A stretch of DNA of 23,339 nt from Planctomycetota bacterium (GTDB taxonomy: Bacteria > Planctomycetota > Phycisphaerae > WQYP01). The notes under the pieces are model-generated. The model saw nothing but the letters and a program-made list of their open reading frames with translations. It searched no databases and was not told the origin of the DNA. The translations under genes and the position numbers were made by a program. Below are positions 1 to 8,472 of this stretch, in pieces. Within the stretch, counting starts at the first letter, position 1; each line of letters starts with the position of its first letter. Location of the stretch: the NCBI GenBank assembly GCA_021809365.1, contig JAKBAC010000036.1:1-23339 (forward strand), given 5' to 3'.

Positions 1-1808
1 AAACGCTGTATCTATCTGAACTTGAAGCCTATCGCACCGGCGGAACGGTGCATATCATCGTCAACAATCAGATCGGATTTACCACCAACCCCAGCGATGC
101 CCGCATCACCCGTTATCCCAGCGACGTGGCCAAAGCCATTCAGGCTCCGGTATTTCACGTCAACGGCGACGACCCGGAAGCCGTGGTGCAGGCGGCGCGA
201 TTGGCTGTGGCGTTCCGTCAGCGTTTTAAGGCGGATGTCATCATTGATCTGGTTTGCTATCGCCGGCGCGGGCATAATGAACTTGATGATCCCAGCGTGA
301 CGCAACCGGTGATGTACCGGGAGATTTCCAAGCACCCGACCACGCGCACGATCTATGCCAAGCGTCTATTGGATGCCGGGCAGATTACGCAAGTTGAACT
401 CGACGATATGGCGCGTGATGTTCATGACCGTATGGAGAAGGCGCATGAATATGCGCAGACCTTCAAGCCCAGCGATGAACCGCCACCGGTGCATGGTCCG
501 TGGAAGGATTTCGTCAAAGTGCCGCGTGAGATACGCGATTGGCGGGCTGACACCGCCGTGAGTTCACAGAAACTCCTGGCCATGGCCGAGAAGCTGTGCA
601 AATTCCCGGAAGATTTTTCAGCGCATCCCAAAGTGGCGCAGATGTACAAACAGCGGCTGGAGGCCGTGCGCAAAGGCGAGGGAATCGACTGGGGCACCGG
701 CGAGATGCTGGCCATTGCCTCGCTCTTGGATGAAGGCACCTGGGTTCGCCTCACCGGGCAGGATGTGTGCCGCGGCACCTTCAGCCATCGCAACGCGGTG
801 GTGTTTGATTCTGAAACTGGAGCGGCGTATAACCCGCTGGGCACGTTCGGCGAGGCCAAAGCCCGCTTCACCATTATCAACACGATGTTATCCGAATTGG
901 CCGTGGTCGGTTTCGAATATGGGTTCGCTTCCGCCGATCCTCATGCCCTGGTCATCTGGGAAGCGCAATTTGGCGATTTTGTGAATATGGCCCAGCCGAT
1001 TGTGGATCAGTTCTTGGCCAGCGCGGAAACTAAATGGGGCAAATACAACGGCCTGGTCATGCTCTTGCCCCATGGTTATGAGGGACAGGGGCCGGAACAT
1101 TCCCACGGACGCCTGGAACGGTTTCTCCAGTTGGCCGCCGAAGACAATATTCAGGTTTGCAACCCCACGACCCCGGCCCAATATTTTCATCTCCTGCGCC
1201 GGCAGATACACCGCAGTTTCCGCAAGCCGCTGATTGTCATGGCTCCCAAGAGCCTGCTTCGAAGCAAAATGGCCGTGTCCCGACTGGAGGAATTCAGCGG
1301 TGGTCAATTCCAGGAAATGATTGATGAAACCGCTCCACTGGATCGCGCGCGTGTGCGGCGCGTGCTGATTTGCAGCGGAAAAATCTACTATGAGTTGCTG
1401 GCGGAGCGTGAAAAGCACCGAATCACCGATATCGCCATTCTTCGCCTGGAACAGATTTATCCATTCCAGGCCGATCTTCTGACGGAAATCGCCCGCACCT
1501 ATCCGCGCGGCGTTGAGATGGTCTGGGTTCAGGAGGAACCCCGTAACAACGGAGTCTATCCGTTCATCGGGGCGAAATTGCACTACCATTGGCCGGGCAT
1601 GCAGAAGCTCACGTATATTGGCCGCAAGCCGTCGAGTTCCCCCGCGGCCGGATCGCACGAGCGGCATGTGCATGAACAAGCCGAGATTTTGGCCAGAGCC
1701 TTGAATCTTTCGCCGACGGACGTGGCGGCTAAAGAGAGTGCGGCAGCCAAAGCCGATGCGCGCCCCAGCGATGTGGAAGTCAGCGTGGGTGCACCGGTTG
1801 CTAAATAG
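1..1808 (+). CDS. sucA: 2-oxoglutarate dehydrogenase E1 component, 3' part
   Basis: This is the thiamine-diphosphate-dependent E1 subunit of the 2-oxoglutarate dehydrogenase complex, which decarboxylates 2-oxoglutarate and passes the succinyl group to the E2 lipoyl arm (TCA cycle, cytoplasm). The gene is cut by the window start: the reading frame is open from base 3, and the first ATG at 48 is internal, because the residues before it (YRTGGTVHIIVNNQIGFTT) are a conserved E1 core motif. About 602 residues remain of a usual 900 or more. Further signatures are RRRGHNELDDP, the HGYEGQGPEHSHGRLERF motif, and PTTPAQYFHLLRRQ typical of the transketolase-like C-terminal half. The last 35 or so residues form an Ala/Lys-rich tail that looks unstructured. 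It precedes sucB on the same strand, so both encode subunits of one complex. Identification is very secure; only the N-terminal third is missing. Confidence 0.97.
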   Translation, partial: TLYLSELEAYRTGGTVHIIVNNQIGFTTNPSDARITRYPSDVAKAIQAPVFHVNGDDPEAVVQAARLAVAFRQRFKADVIIDLVCYRRRGHNELDDPSVTQPVMYREISKHPTTRTIYAKRLLDAGQITQVELDDMARDVHDRMEKAHEYAQTFKPSDEPPPVHGPWKDFVKVPREIRDWRADTAVSSQKLLAMAEKLCKFPEDFSAHPKVAQMYKQRLEAVRKGEGIDWGTGEMLAIASLLDEGTWVRLTGQDVCRGTFSHRNAVVFDSETGAAYNPLGTFGEAKARFTIINTMLSELAVVGFEYGFASADPHALVIWEAQFGDFVNMAQPIVDQFLASAETKWGKYNGLVMLLPHGYEGQGPEHSHGRLERFLQLAAEDNIQVCNPTTPAQYFHLLRRQIHRSFRKPLIVMAPKSLLRSKMAVSRLEEFSGGQFQEMIDETAPLDRARVRRVLICSGKIYYELLAEREKHRITDIAILRLEQIYPFQADLLTEIARTYPRGVEMVWVQEEPRNNGVYPFIGAKLHYHWPGMQKLTYIGRKPSSSPAAGSHERHVHEQAEILARALNLSPTDVAAKESAAAKADARPSDVEVSVGAPVAK

Positions 1809-2183
1809 GTGCGGAAAGTGTCCGACATCCGGGGCCGGAAGTTGGACCCGACACTGAATTCGGGCAGTGCGCCGGGACACCCCACCCCTTTTTAGCCGCG
1901 TGTGCTTGCACCGCGCGTTGTGGGCGGCAGTCGTCGGTCTTGAGAAAGTAGTAAGTAGGGGTTGTTCGTTGCCGGTATGTGCTCTACTGTTCAACTCTCT
2001 CCTGATCGCTGCTCTGCGGCAAGGGCCGCTGCCGGTGTCCGGAAATCTTGCTACGCCCCGGGAGGTTTCCGATCCGGAGACTTCCCGACGAGGCGTTGGC
2101 GCGTTATAAAATGCGGCGTGGATGGAATGTGCCGGGCTGTTGTGGCTGTCAAATGACGTTTATGAAAGATTTGAGTTCAGACT
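1809..2183. other. sucA-sucB intergenic region (375 bp)
   Basis: I see no credible gene here; the short ORFs have no ribosome-binding site and no recognisable composition. A stem-loop can form shortly after the sucA stop (about 1819-1845, GTCCGAC against GTTGGAC), but it is not followed directly by a T-run, so it is a weak terminator candidate at most. A TATAAA hexamer at 2105-2110 could be a -10 box for sucB, but the matching -35 position (2082-2087, TTCCCG) is poor. The gap is long for two genes of one enzyme complex and leaves room for a separate sucB promoter. Confidence 0.5.
2105..2110 (+). promoter_or_regulatory. possible -10 box ahead of sucB
   Basis: TATAAA lies about 75 bp before the sucB ATG in the otherwise empty 375-bp gap. 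The expected -35 position holds TTCCCG, which fits poorly, so this is a weak prediction. Confidence 0.2.
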
Positions 2184-3437
2184 ATGAGTAATACATTGGT
2201 TGATCTGTTTGTTCCCGGTCTGGGGGAATCTGTCACGGAAGCGCGTATTGCCAATTGGGTCAAAGCCGATGGCGATTCGGTGACAGCGGATGATGTGGTC
2301 GCGGAACTGGAAACCGATAAGGCCACCGTCGAATTACCCGCCGGAATCACGGGCGTATTGCGCATCGTCAAAGCTTCCGGGCAGACCGTTAATGTTGGCG
2401 ATGTGATTGCGCGCATTGAGGAAGGTGCCGCGGGTGGTGCAAAACCTTCCGCCAAAGCAGCGCCCGCCGCAACCGCAAAGGCATCCGCGGGTGACAAGTC
2501 CGCCGGCAAACCACTTTCGCCCTCCGTGCAGCGGATCGCCAAGGAACACAATGTGGATACTTCCAAGGTCGTCGCCACTGGCCCGGGAAATCGTATTACC
2601 AAGGGCGATGTTCTGCAATTGCTGGAATCCCGTTCCGCGCCCGCGGCGGCCACCACGTCCGCTGCCTCGTCGGCAGCCCGTCCGGTGCCGCCCAAGGCTG
2701 CACCCGCTTTGGTGAATGCCGTGAATAAAAGCGATGGCCCCGAAGAGACCCGTGTGGAGATGTCCAAGTTGCGCGAAACCATCGCGCGGCGACTTGTCGA
2801 AGCGCAGCATAGTGCCGCGATTCTGACAACGTTTAATGAAATTGATATGTCCGCTGTGATGGCGTTACGCGAGAAATACAAAGAAAAATTTGAAAAAACC
2901 TACAATGTGGGCCTGGGATTCCTCTCGTTTTTTGCCCGTGCCGTCTGCGCCGCGGCCAAGGCGGTTCCCATTGTCAACGCCCAGCTTCAGGATCGGATCG
3001 TCATATACAAGCATCATGTTCATCTGGGTGTTGCGGTCGCGACGGAAAGAGGTCTGGTGGTGCCGGTGGTGCGCTACGCCGATAAACTATCCATGGCGCA
3101 GATTGAATCTGAAATTAAGCGCCTGGCGCAACGGGCGCGCGAAGGCAAAATCACGATGGATGAACTGGGCGGCGGAACGTTCACCATCACCAACGGCGGC
3201 GTGTTTGGATCGCTGTTGTCCACGCCTATTCTCAATCCGCCGCAGAGCGCGATTCTCGGACTGCACAAAATTGAAAAGCGGGCCGTGGTGGTCAATGATC
3301 AGATTGTCATCCGCCCCATGATGTATGCGGCGCTGTCGTATGATCATCGCCTGATCGACGGACAGCAGGCGGTGAGTTTCCTGGTGCATATCAAGGAGTC
3401 GCTGGAAGACCCCACGCGCCTGGTGCTGGAAATTTAA
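2184..3437 (+). CDS. sucB: dihydrolipoamide succinyltransferase (E2 of 2-oxoglutarate dehydrogenase)
   Basis: This is the E2 core subunit, which accepts the succinyl group on a lipoyl-lysine and transfers it to CoA. The 417-residue protein has the full family layout. The N-terminal lipoyl domain (about 1-80) has the lipoylation site in ETDKATVE at Lys46. An Ala/Pro/Lys-rich hinge follows, then a peripheral subunit-binding domain (about 110-150, [13 protein letters not shown] through GDVLQLLE), a second Ala-rich hinge, and the acyltransferase domain (about 190-417). The catalytic motif YDHRLIDG places His388 and Asp392. [18 protein letters not shown] and NPPQSAILG are the SucB-type versions of these motifs, which favours succinyl- over acetyltransferase. 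The start at ATG 2184 has only a weak GAG upstream, but the lipoyl domain begins immediately after it. No E3 (lpd) gene is present in the window. Confidence 0.96.
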   Translation: MSNTLVDLFVPGLGESVTEARIANWVKADGDSVTADDVVAELETDKATVELPAGITGVLRIVKASGQTVNVGDVIARIEEGAAGGAKPSAKAAPAATAKASAGDKSAGKPLSPSVQRIAKEHNVDTSKVVATGPGNRITKGDVLQLLESRSAPAAATTSAASSAARPVPPKAAPALVNAVNKSDGPEETRVEMSKLRETIARRLVEAQHSAAILTTFNEIDMSAVMALREKYKEKFEKTYNVGLGFLSFFARAVCAAAKAVPIVNAQLQDRIVIYKHHVHLGVAVATERGLVVPVVRYADKLSMAQIESEIKRLAQRAREGKITMDELGGGTFTITNGGVFGSLLSTPILNPPQSAILGLHKIEKRAVVVNDQIVIRPMMYAALSYDHRLIDGQQAVSFLVHIKESLEDPTRLVLEI

Positions 3438-3485
3438 TTTGCCCGGCGGAATTGATTTCGCATCACCGGCCAAGGTGCGATACAC

Positions 3486-3518
3486 TAGTGCCCTGTTCCA
3501 CCCGTAATTACGGGTGGA
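3486..3518 (+). repeat. left terminal inverted repeat
   Basis: This 33-bp sequence is perfectly complementary to 3725-3757. It contains a 20-bp palindrome, so it can also form a small cruciform on its own. Confidence 0.85.
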
Positions 3519-3724
3519 CGGAGGGCCAAGGGGTTGTGGGCGCGAAGCGAGGAGGATTACGTATGGATACATACGTTGACGACGAGCGACAAAGCCCACG
3601 GCCCCTTGGCCCCCGCCCATAGGGTTGGCCTGAAACCGGCCATCTGCGGCGTCGCGTCGGCTCAAGGGGTTTACGAACCCGGTTCTCGCCACCGACTCCT
3701 GGCATCTGGCCGGTTTAAGGCCAA

Positions 3725-3757
3725 TCCACCCGTAATTACGGGTGGAACAGGGCACTA
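3725..3757 (-). repeat. right terminal inverted repeat
   Basis: This is the exact reverse complement of 3486-3518. It abuts hairpin arm B on its inner side and ends 8 bp before the tRNA-Arg gene. Confidence 0.85.
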
Positions 3758-3765
3758 ATGCTCAC

Positions 3766-3839
3766 GCGCCCGTAGCTCAATTGGATAGAGCATCCGCCTT
3801 CTAAGCGGACGGTTGTGGGTTCGAGTCTCGCCGGGCGCA
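3766..3839 (+). tRNA. tRNA-Arg (anticodon UCU)
   Basis: A 74-nt cloverleaf can be drawn by hand. The 7-bp acceptor stem pairs GCGCCCG (3766-3772) with CGGGCGC (3832-3838), and the discriminator base is A. The D stem is GCTC/GAGC. The anticodon stem TCCGC/GCGGA encloses loop CTTCTAA with anticodon TCT at 3800-3802. The T arm GTGGG/CTCGC encloses loop TTCGAGT. The 3' CCA is not encoded. The tRNA reads AGA (and AGG by wobble) codons. No upstream promoter is obvious, because the structured repeat element ends only 8 bp before it. Confidence 0.95.
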
Positions 3840-3878
3840 GTTGTAACGGGTGTTGCTGAACTGAAAAGGTTATGCGTA

Positions 3879-4718
3879 ATGAAAAAACTTAAACTGCGGC
3901 TCGGGCATTCTCCCGATCCCGATGACGCTTTTATGTTCTATGGCCTGGCCACGGGCCAAATGGATTCCGGCAATTATGAGTTTGAACATATTCTTCAGGA
4001 TATTCAGACGCTCAATGTTCGTGCCATGAAAGGTGAATTGGAGATCACCGCCATCAGCCTGCATGCGTATCCTTACGTCAAGGACAAATATGCGATTCTT
4101 GCCAGCGGCTGCTCCATGGGCGACAACTACGGCCCCATGCTGGTATCCAAGAAGCCATTTACCATGGAAGAATTAAAGACCAAACGCATCGCCATTCCCG
4201 GCACCCTGACGACGGCGTTTCTGGCCATGCAATTGCTGCTGGGCAAGGGCGTGCATACCGTGGTCAAACCATTTGATCAGATTCTCGAATATGTACAGGC
4301 GGGCCATGCCGATGCGGGACTGATCATCCATGAGGGGCAGTTGACGTTTCAAAATAACGGTCTGGTGTGCTGTGTGGATCTGGGTAAATGGTGGCGGGAA
4401 AAAACCGGCCTGCCCCTGCCGTTGGGCGTCAATGCGATTCGCCGGGATATGGGCGAAACCGCCATGCGGGATGTCGCCGGGATTTTGAAGCGCAGCATTG
4501 AATTTTCCCTGGCCCATCGGCCCGAAGCGGTGCGCCATGCCCTGCAATACGCCCGCGATATGGATGAAAAGCTCGCTGATGAATTTGTCGGCATGTATGT
4601 GAATCACTGGACCCTGGATTTCGGTCCCAAGGGCCGCGAAGCGGTCAACGCCATTCTGGACGCCGGTGCCAAAGCCCAACTGATTCCGCCCTGCACGCCG
4701 GTGGAATTTGTGCAATAA
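3879..4718 (+). CDS. mqnD: 1,4-dihydroxy-6-naphthoate synthase (futalosine menaquinone pathway)
   Basis: MqnD converts cyclic de-hypoxanthinyl futalosine to 1,4-dihydroxy-6-naphthoate, a late step of the futalosine route to menaquinone. The 279-residue product has the family length and a periplasmic-binding-protein-like fold. Signatures are GHSPDPDDAFMFYGL near the N-terminus, EITAISLHAYPYV, a GPMLVSKK segment, and GLIIHEGQLTF with His151 at the position of the catalytic base. ATG 3879 is chosen over an in-frame start at 3813, because 3813 lies inside the tRNA gene and AAAAGG sits about 9 bp before 3879. It is followed 41 bp later by a Rid-family gene. No other mqn genes are in the window, so the pathway must be scattered in the genome. 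The family call is strong. Confidence 0.93.
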   Translation: MKKLKLRLGHSPDPDDAFMFYGLATGQMDSGNYEFEHILQDIQTLNVRAMKGELEITAISLHAYPYVKDKYAILASGCSMGDNYGPMLVSKKPFTMEELKTKRIAIPGTLTTAFLAMQLLLGKGVHTVVKPFDQILEYVQAGHADAGLIIHEGQLTFQNNGLVCCVDLGKWWREKTGLPLPLGVNAIRRDMGETAMRDVAGILKRSIEFSLAHRPEAVRHALQYARDMDEKLADEFVGMYVNHWTLDFGPKGREAVNAILDAGAKAQLIPPCTPVEFVQ

Positions 4719-4759
4719 TATGGCGGCAACCCTAAGTTGGAATGAAAAGGGATTTTATA

Positions 4760-5194
4760 ATGACACAGACCAATCCAAAATCTCCGTTTATGGTCGTGCA
4801 ACGTTCCGGCAAGTTGACCGTAAGCTCCGGCAGCGCCTGGGAACCAAAAATTGGTTACAGCCGGGCGGTGAAAAAGGGGAACATGATTTTTGTCAGCGGG
4901 TGTGTGGGCATCAATGAGGACAAGACTTTTTCGCCCGACGTGGCCGTGCAGACGCGGCGGTCGCTGGCGATTATTCAGGGAGCATTGGAAGCGCTAGGCG
5001 CGACGGTGGCGGATGTGGTCAGTACCCGAATGTATCTTGCGGATATTTCGCAATGGGAAAAAGTCGCGACCATTCATGGCGAAGTCTTCGGCGACATCCG
5101 CCCGGCTACAGTGATGGTGGAAGTTTCCAAACTCATTGATGATGCAGCATTGATTGAAATTGAAGCCACCGCAATGGTGGGTGTTTGTGACTGA
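4760..5194 (+). CDS. Rid family (YjgF/YER057c/UK114) protein lacking the catalytic arginine
   Basis: This 144-residue protein has the Rid fold pattern: MIFVSGCVG, then ALEALGATVADVVSTRMYLAD, then RPATVMVEVSKLIDDAALIEIEATAMV. Classical RidA deaminates reactive enamine/imine intermediates using an arginine in the PARS motif. Here the equivalent position is Thr117 in RPATVMVEV, so the archetypal imine deaminase activity is doubtful. Rid subgroups without this arginine have other or unknown roles. I prefer ATG 4760, preceded by AAAAGGGA, to the in-frame ATG 4742, which would place that site inside the gene. It lies between mqnD (41 bp) and the rhamnosidase gene (18 bp), suggesting co-transcription. 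Its substrate cannot be read from the sequence. Confidence 0.88.
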   Translation: MTQTNPKSPFMVVQRSGKLTVSSGSAWEPKIGYSRAVKKGNMIFVSGCVGINEDKTFSPDVAVQTRRSLAIIQGALEALGATVADVVSTRMYLADISQWEKVATIHGEVFGDIRPATVMVEVSKLIDDAALIEIEATAMVGVCD

Positions 5195-5212
5195 ATTCTG
5201 GCGGAGTAAATA

Positions 5213-8092
5213 ATGATGTTTCTTGCACGGCGGTATTTCTTCTCGCGTTTTGGAATTCCCGGAACTGCGACATGTGTTGCGGCGGGCTTGATGATAGGGA
5301 TGCTTGGTTCGCTGGCCAGCTGCACCATGCAGGGTCAGGGCATACGGGAACAGCTTGATGCCACGGCTGCGCCGGTGGCGATGCGGTGTGAACTACGCAC
5401 AAACCCGTCGGCGATAAACTCGGTTCATCCTCGCTTGAGCTGGGTCTTACCATGGAAGGGCTGCGGACAATTCCAGGGTGCTTATGAAATTCTCGTGGCG
5501 TCGTCACCCCAACTTCTTTCCGCCAAGACTGATAAACTCTGGGATTCCGGCAAAGTGTTTTCGGATCGGTCCACGAATATCCGTTATGGCGGACTGGCCC
5601 TCGCATCGCGCGAACGCTGCTTTTGGAAAGTGCGGGTCTGGAATCAGAATGGTCAAAAGAGCCAATGGAGTCAGGTGGCACAATGGCAGGAGGGCTTGCT
5701 GGCGGCCAGTCGATGGCATCATGCTCAATGGATTGGATGGAAACCGGCTTCCAAAATGGGTATTAAGCATCCGCTGCCCGCCATTTATCTGCGCGATCAA
5801 TTCAATGTTTCCAAGCCGGTAAAGCGTGCGGTGGCCTATTTTTGCGGACTGGGGTTGGGCCGGATGTATGTCAATGGACAGCGCACCAGCGATGTGCAAC
5901 TTTCTCCGGGATTAAGCTGGTATCCCAAACGGTGCTATTACGTGGAGCGCGACGTCACAAGTTTGCTGCAGCCCGGCAAAAATGCTCTGGGCGTCATTCT
6001 CGGCAATGGCCGGATGTACGGCATGGGCGGCACGGCTCCTTATACCATCCACATTTCTCCACGCATGATTTTAACGCTCCATATCACCTACACGGACGGG
6101 ACCACGGCAATCGTTACCAGTAATACCCGTTGGAAAATGACGGATACGGGGCCGATCCGCATGGATAGTGAGTATAACGGCGAAACTTATAATGTGGCCA
6201 TGCGAATGCCGGGCTGGAGCCAGGTCGGCTTTGCGGCCAAGGGCTGGAAATCCGCAATTCGCGTGCACTCACCCGGTGGCCGACTGGTGGCGGAATTTCA
6301 ACAACCTATCCGGATAACGCAGATACTTCACCCGGTAAAAGTGATGGAAATTGCACCCGGCAAGTGGGTGTTTGATATGGGCCAAAACATGGTTGGCTGG
6401 TGTCAAATTCATATCCCAAACGGCCGCGCGGGAACTAAGGTAGTCCTCCGGCACGGCGAGAGTTTGGATCGTAATGGGAAATATACCGTCGATTTAACCA
6501 ACCGAGGCAAGGGCAAAATCCATCTCTTTGTGGCTAATCTGCGCTCCGCCAAACAAACCGATACCGTGATTCTTAATGGTAAAGGTCCAATCACCTGGCA
6601 TCCCATTTTCACATATCACGGATTCCGCTTTGTGGAGTTAACCGGTTATCCCGGCACACCGACGTTGTCCACATTGGAAGGGCAGGAAGTGCATGATGCC
6701 TTGCCGGTTATCGGTGGCTTTGCCTGTTCCGACAAACTGGTAAACCAGATTGTGCACAATTGCCGCTGGGGTATCCAAAATAATTACCGCTCCATTCCCA
6801 CGGATTGCCCACAACGTGATGAACGTCAGGGCTGGATGGGAGATCGCGGCATGGAATCACGCAGCGAAACATTCCTGTTCAACACGGAACGTTTCCATGA
6901 CAAATGGCTGTGGGATATGCAGGACGGACAGCGGCCAAGTGGGAATGTGTCCGACGTGAATCCGCCTTATTGGGCGGTGTATCCCGGCGATGTTACCTGG
7001 CCCAGCACCTTTATATATCTGCCCGGCACGCTGTACCTGCAATATGGACAGTTGTCCCCGATTCGCGATCACTATGCGGCGATGAGTAAATGGATCGATT
7101 ACCAACTGGCGAAGGTTCACAATGGAGTTACCAGAGCTGATGAATTTGGCGATTGGTGCTCACCATCGCGATCGCCGCACCATATTCATTCGCGTGATCC
7201 CAAGCGTGCTACGCCCAAATCGGTGCTGGCCACCGCCACGCTCTATAAAGATTTGCAACTGATGGCGTGGTATGCCAAACTGCTGCACCACGCCGCCGGG
7301 CAAAGACATTGGCTTGCCGAGGCACATAAGCTCTATGTCGGGTTCAATGAACATCTTTGGAATACCAAGGGTGGCTATTATGGCAACGGTTCCGATACCG
7401 CGTGTATTCTGCCGCTGGCCACTGGCATTGTGCCCGAAGGCCGCCGCGCACGGGTAATCAAGCGCCTGCTGTGGCGGATTGAGCATCGGCAGGATGATCA
7501 TGTCGGCGTGGGCGTTATCGGAATGCAATGGATATTCAATGTCATGAGCCGCTACGGTCAGGATGACTTGGCCTGGAAAATGCTCAATCAAACTACCTAT
7601 CCTGGCTGGGGCTTCATGATCCAACACGGTGCCACCACAATATGGGAAATCTGGAACGGCAATACCGCCAATCCATCAATGAATTCCCAGGATCATGTCA
7701 TGTTTATTGGAGATATGCTTACCTGGCTATTTCAATATGTCGGCGGTATTCAAAGCGACCCCGCCGCCCCCGGATTCCAGCACATTCTCATGAAGCCGCA
7801 TCTTCTCAAGGGGTTGACGTTCGTAAATGTCTGGCATCGTTCGCCTTACGGCAAAATTGTCAGCAATTGGAAAATCACCTCCGATGGCACCTTCCGCTGG
7901 CATGTGCGGATTCCCGCCAATAGCTTTGCGACTGTGGAAGTTCCCGCCGCCCAGGCCAGTATTGTGCGACTCAACGGCCACAAGATAGGCAACAAACCAT
8001 GGATTCAATTTGTGGCGTATGTAAACGGGCGGGCCATCTATGCTGTGGAGTCGGGCGATTACCGATTCACCGCGCCGTTGAGAACCAGGTAG
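5213..8092 (+). CDS. GH78 alpha-L-rhamnosidase, probable lipoprotein
   Basis: This 959-residue glycoside hydrolase of family GH78 should cleave terminal alpha-L-rhamnose from polysaccharides or glycosides. The N-terminus has a basic segment, a hydrophobic stretch and a lipobox-like LASC (Cys37), so the enzyme is probably exported and possibly lipid-anchored. An Ig/fibronectin-like domain with typical GH78 wording follows (NPSAINSVHPRLSWVL, about 60-160). Next come the jelly-roll region with GLGLGRMYVNGQRTSD (about 210-350), the concanavalin-like region, and the (alpha/alpha)6 barrel. The catalytic block TDCPQRDERQGWMGD contains Asp531, Glu537 and Asp544. TTIWEIWNG supplies Glu812, the position of the general base. 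The C-terminal beta domain ends in VESGDYRF. Length and order match the family. It is followed 21 bp later by rhaM, which fits release and then anomer interconversion of L-rhamnose. Confidence 0.93.
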   Translation: MMFLARRYFFSRFGIPGTATCVAAGLMIGMLGSLASCTMQGQGIREQLDATAAPVAMRCELRTNPSAINSVHPRLSWVLPWKGCGQFQGAYEILVASSPQLLSAKTDKLWDSGKVFSDRSTNIRYGGLALASRERCFWKVRVWNQNGQKSQWSQVAQWQEGLLAASRWHHAQWIGWKPASKMGIKHPLPAIYLRDQFNVSKPVKRAVAYFCGLGLGRMYVNGQRTSDVQLSPGLSWYPKRCYYVERDVTSLLQPGKNALGVILGNGRMYGMGGTAPYTIHISPRMILTLHITYTDGTTAIVTSNTRWKMTDTGPIRMDSEYNGETYNVAMRMPGWSQVGFAAKGWKSAIRVHSPGGRLVAEFQQPIRITQILHPVKVMEIAPGKWVFDMGQNMVGWCQIHIPNGRAGTKVVLRHGESLDRNGKYTVDLTNRGKGKIHLFVANLRSAKQTDTVILNGKGPITWHPIFTYHGFRFVELTGYPGTPTLSTLEGQEVHDALPVIGGFACSDKLVNQIVHNCRWGIQNNYRSIPTDCPQRDERQGWMGDRGMESRSETFLFNTERFHDKWLWDMQDGQRPSGNVSDVNPPYWAVYPGDVTWPSTFIYLPGTLYLQYGQLSPIRDHYAAMSKWIDYQLAKVHNGVTRADEFGDWCSPSRSPHHIHSRDPKRATPKSVLATATLYKDLQLMAWYAKLLHHAAGQRHWLAEAHKLYVGFNEHLWNTKGGYYGNGSDTACILPLATGIVPEGRRARVIKRLLWRIEHRQDDHVGVGVIGMQWIFNVMSRYGQDDLAWKMLNQTTYPGWGFMIQHGATTIWEIWNGNTANPSMNSQDHVMFIGDMLTWLFQYVGGIQSDPAAPGFQHILMKPHLLKGLTFVNVWHRSPYGKIVSNWKITSDGTFRWHVRIPANSFATVEVPAAQASIVRLNGHKIGNKPWIQFVAYVNGRAIYAVESGDYRFTAPLRTR

Positions 8093-8113
8093 TGCCGCCG
8101 CTGGAGAAATGTC

Positions 8114-8428
8114 ATGATACGCAAAGCGTTTGTCTTGTCCGTTCATCCGGGAATGGAGGCGGAATATCAACGGAGACATAATCCGGCCTGGGGCGAACTA
8201 TTGGATGCGCTTAAGGAACACGGTGCCCGAAATTACAGCATCTTTCTACATCCCCAAACGCGGCAACTTTTTGGATATGTGGAAATTGAAAACGAAGCCC
8301 ACTGGAATGCCCTCGCCAATACTCCGATTTGTCGCAGATGGTGGAAATACATGGCCGACATTATGCCCGCTAATTCGGATCACAGCCCGGTGTCCACGCC
8401 GCTGAAAGAAGTATTTCATCTGGCGTAA
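8114..8428 (+). CDS. rhaM: L-rhamnose mutarotase
   Basis: RhaM interconverts the alpha and beta anomers of L-rhamnose so that free sugar can enter catabolism. The 104-residue product has the family length and motifs. Tyr18 and His22, in [10 protein letters not shown], stand at the same numbers as the active-site residues of E. coli RhaM. NYSIFLHP and [17 protein letters not shown] follow in the expected order, and the pair of tryptophans in RRWWKYM is conserved. It directly follows the alpha-L-rhamnosidase gene, and the pairing supports both calls. No rhamnose isomerase, kinase or aldolase (rhaA/B/D) is present in the window. Confidence 0.95.
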   Translation: MIRKAFVLSVHPGMEAEYQRRHNPAWGELLDALKEHGARNYSIFLHPQTRQLFGYVEIENEAHWNALANTPICRRWWKYMADIMPANSDHSPVSTPLKEVFHLA

Positions 8429-8472
8429 GCGGCTATCGTTTGCTGCCGGCTTTCATTGTTCTGGAGTTGAAG

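Larger units (their letters stand above)
3486..3757. mobile_element. 272-bp non-coding element with perfect 33-bp terminal inverted repeats (MITE-like)
   Basis: The left end (3486-3518) and right end (3725-3757) are exact reverse complements over 33 bp. Each end contains a perfect 20-bp palindrome centred on GTAATTAC (3498-3517 and 3726-3745). Between them are two hairpin arms. Arm A pairs 3523-3541 with 3594-3612 over 19 positions, with two G-U pairs in RNA. Arm B pairs 3625-3646 with 3703-3724, with about 18 of 22 positions complementary. The whole unit could therefore fold as a closed multi-arm structure. Both outermost dinucleotides are TA, so the element could be read as GTGCCC...GGGCAC flanked by a TA duplication, as in IS630/Tc1-type MITEs. 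It encodes nothing credible. A second, collapsed copy of the ends lies at 11469-11512. The MITE class is inference; the repeat structure is read directly. Confidence 0.75.

Noticed and set aside
888..1994. A 368-codon open frame on the minus strand inside sucA
   Set aside because: It lies antisense to a strongly conserved enzyme gene, has no matching ribosome-binding site or family signature, and is explained by the codon bias of the sense strand.
3087..3755. A minus-strand frame of 222 codons running through the repeat element into sucB
   Set aside because: It reads across both terminal repeats and antisense to sucB. Fragments such as STRNYGW come from the palindrome itself, so this is not a protein.
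3486..3757. CRISPR array or tRNA-linked attachment site
   Set aside because: There are only two inverted, not direct, repeats, and no duplication of the tRNA 3' end is visible nearby.
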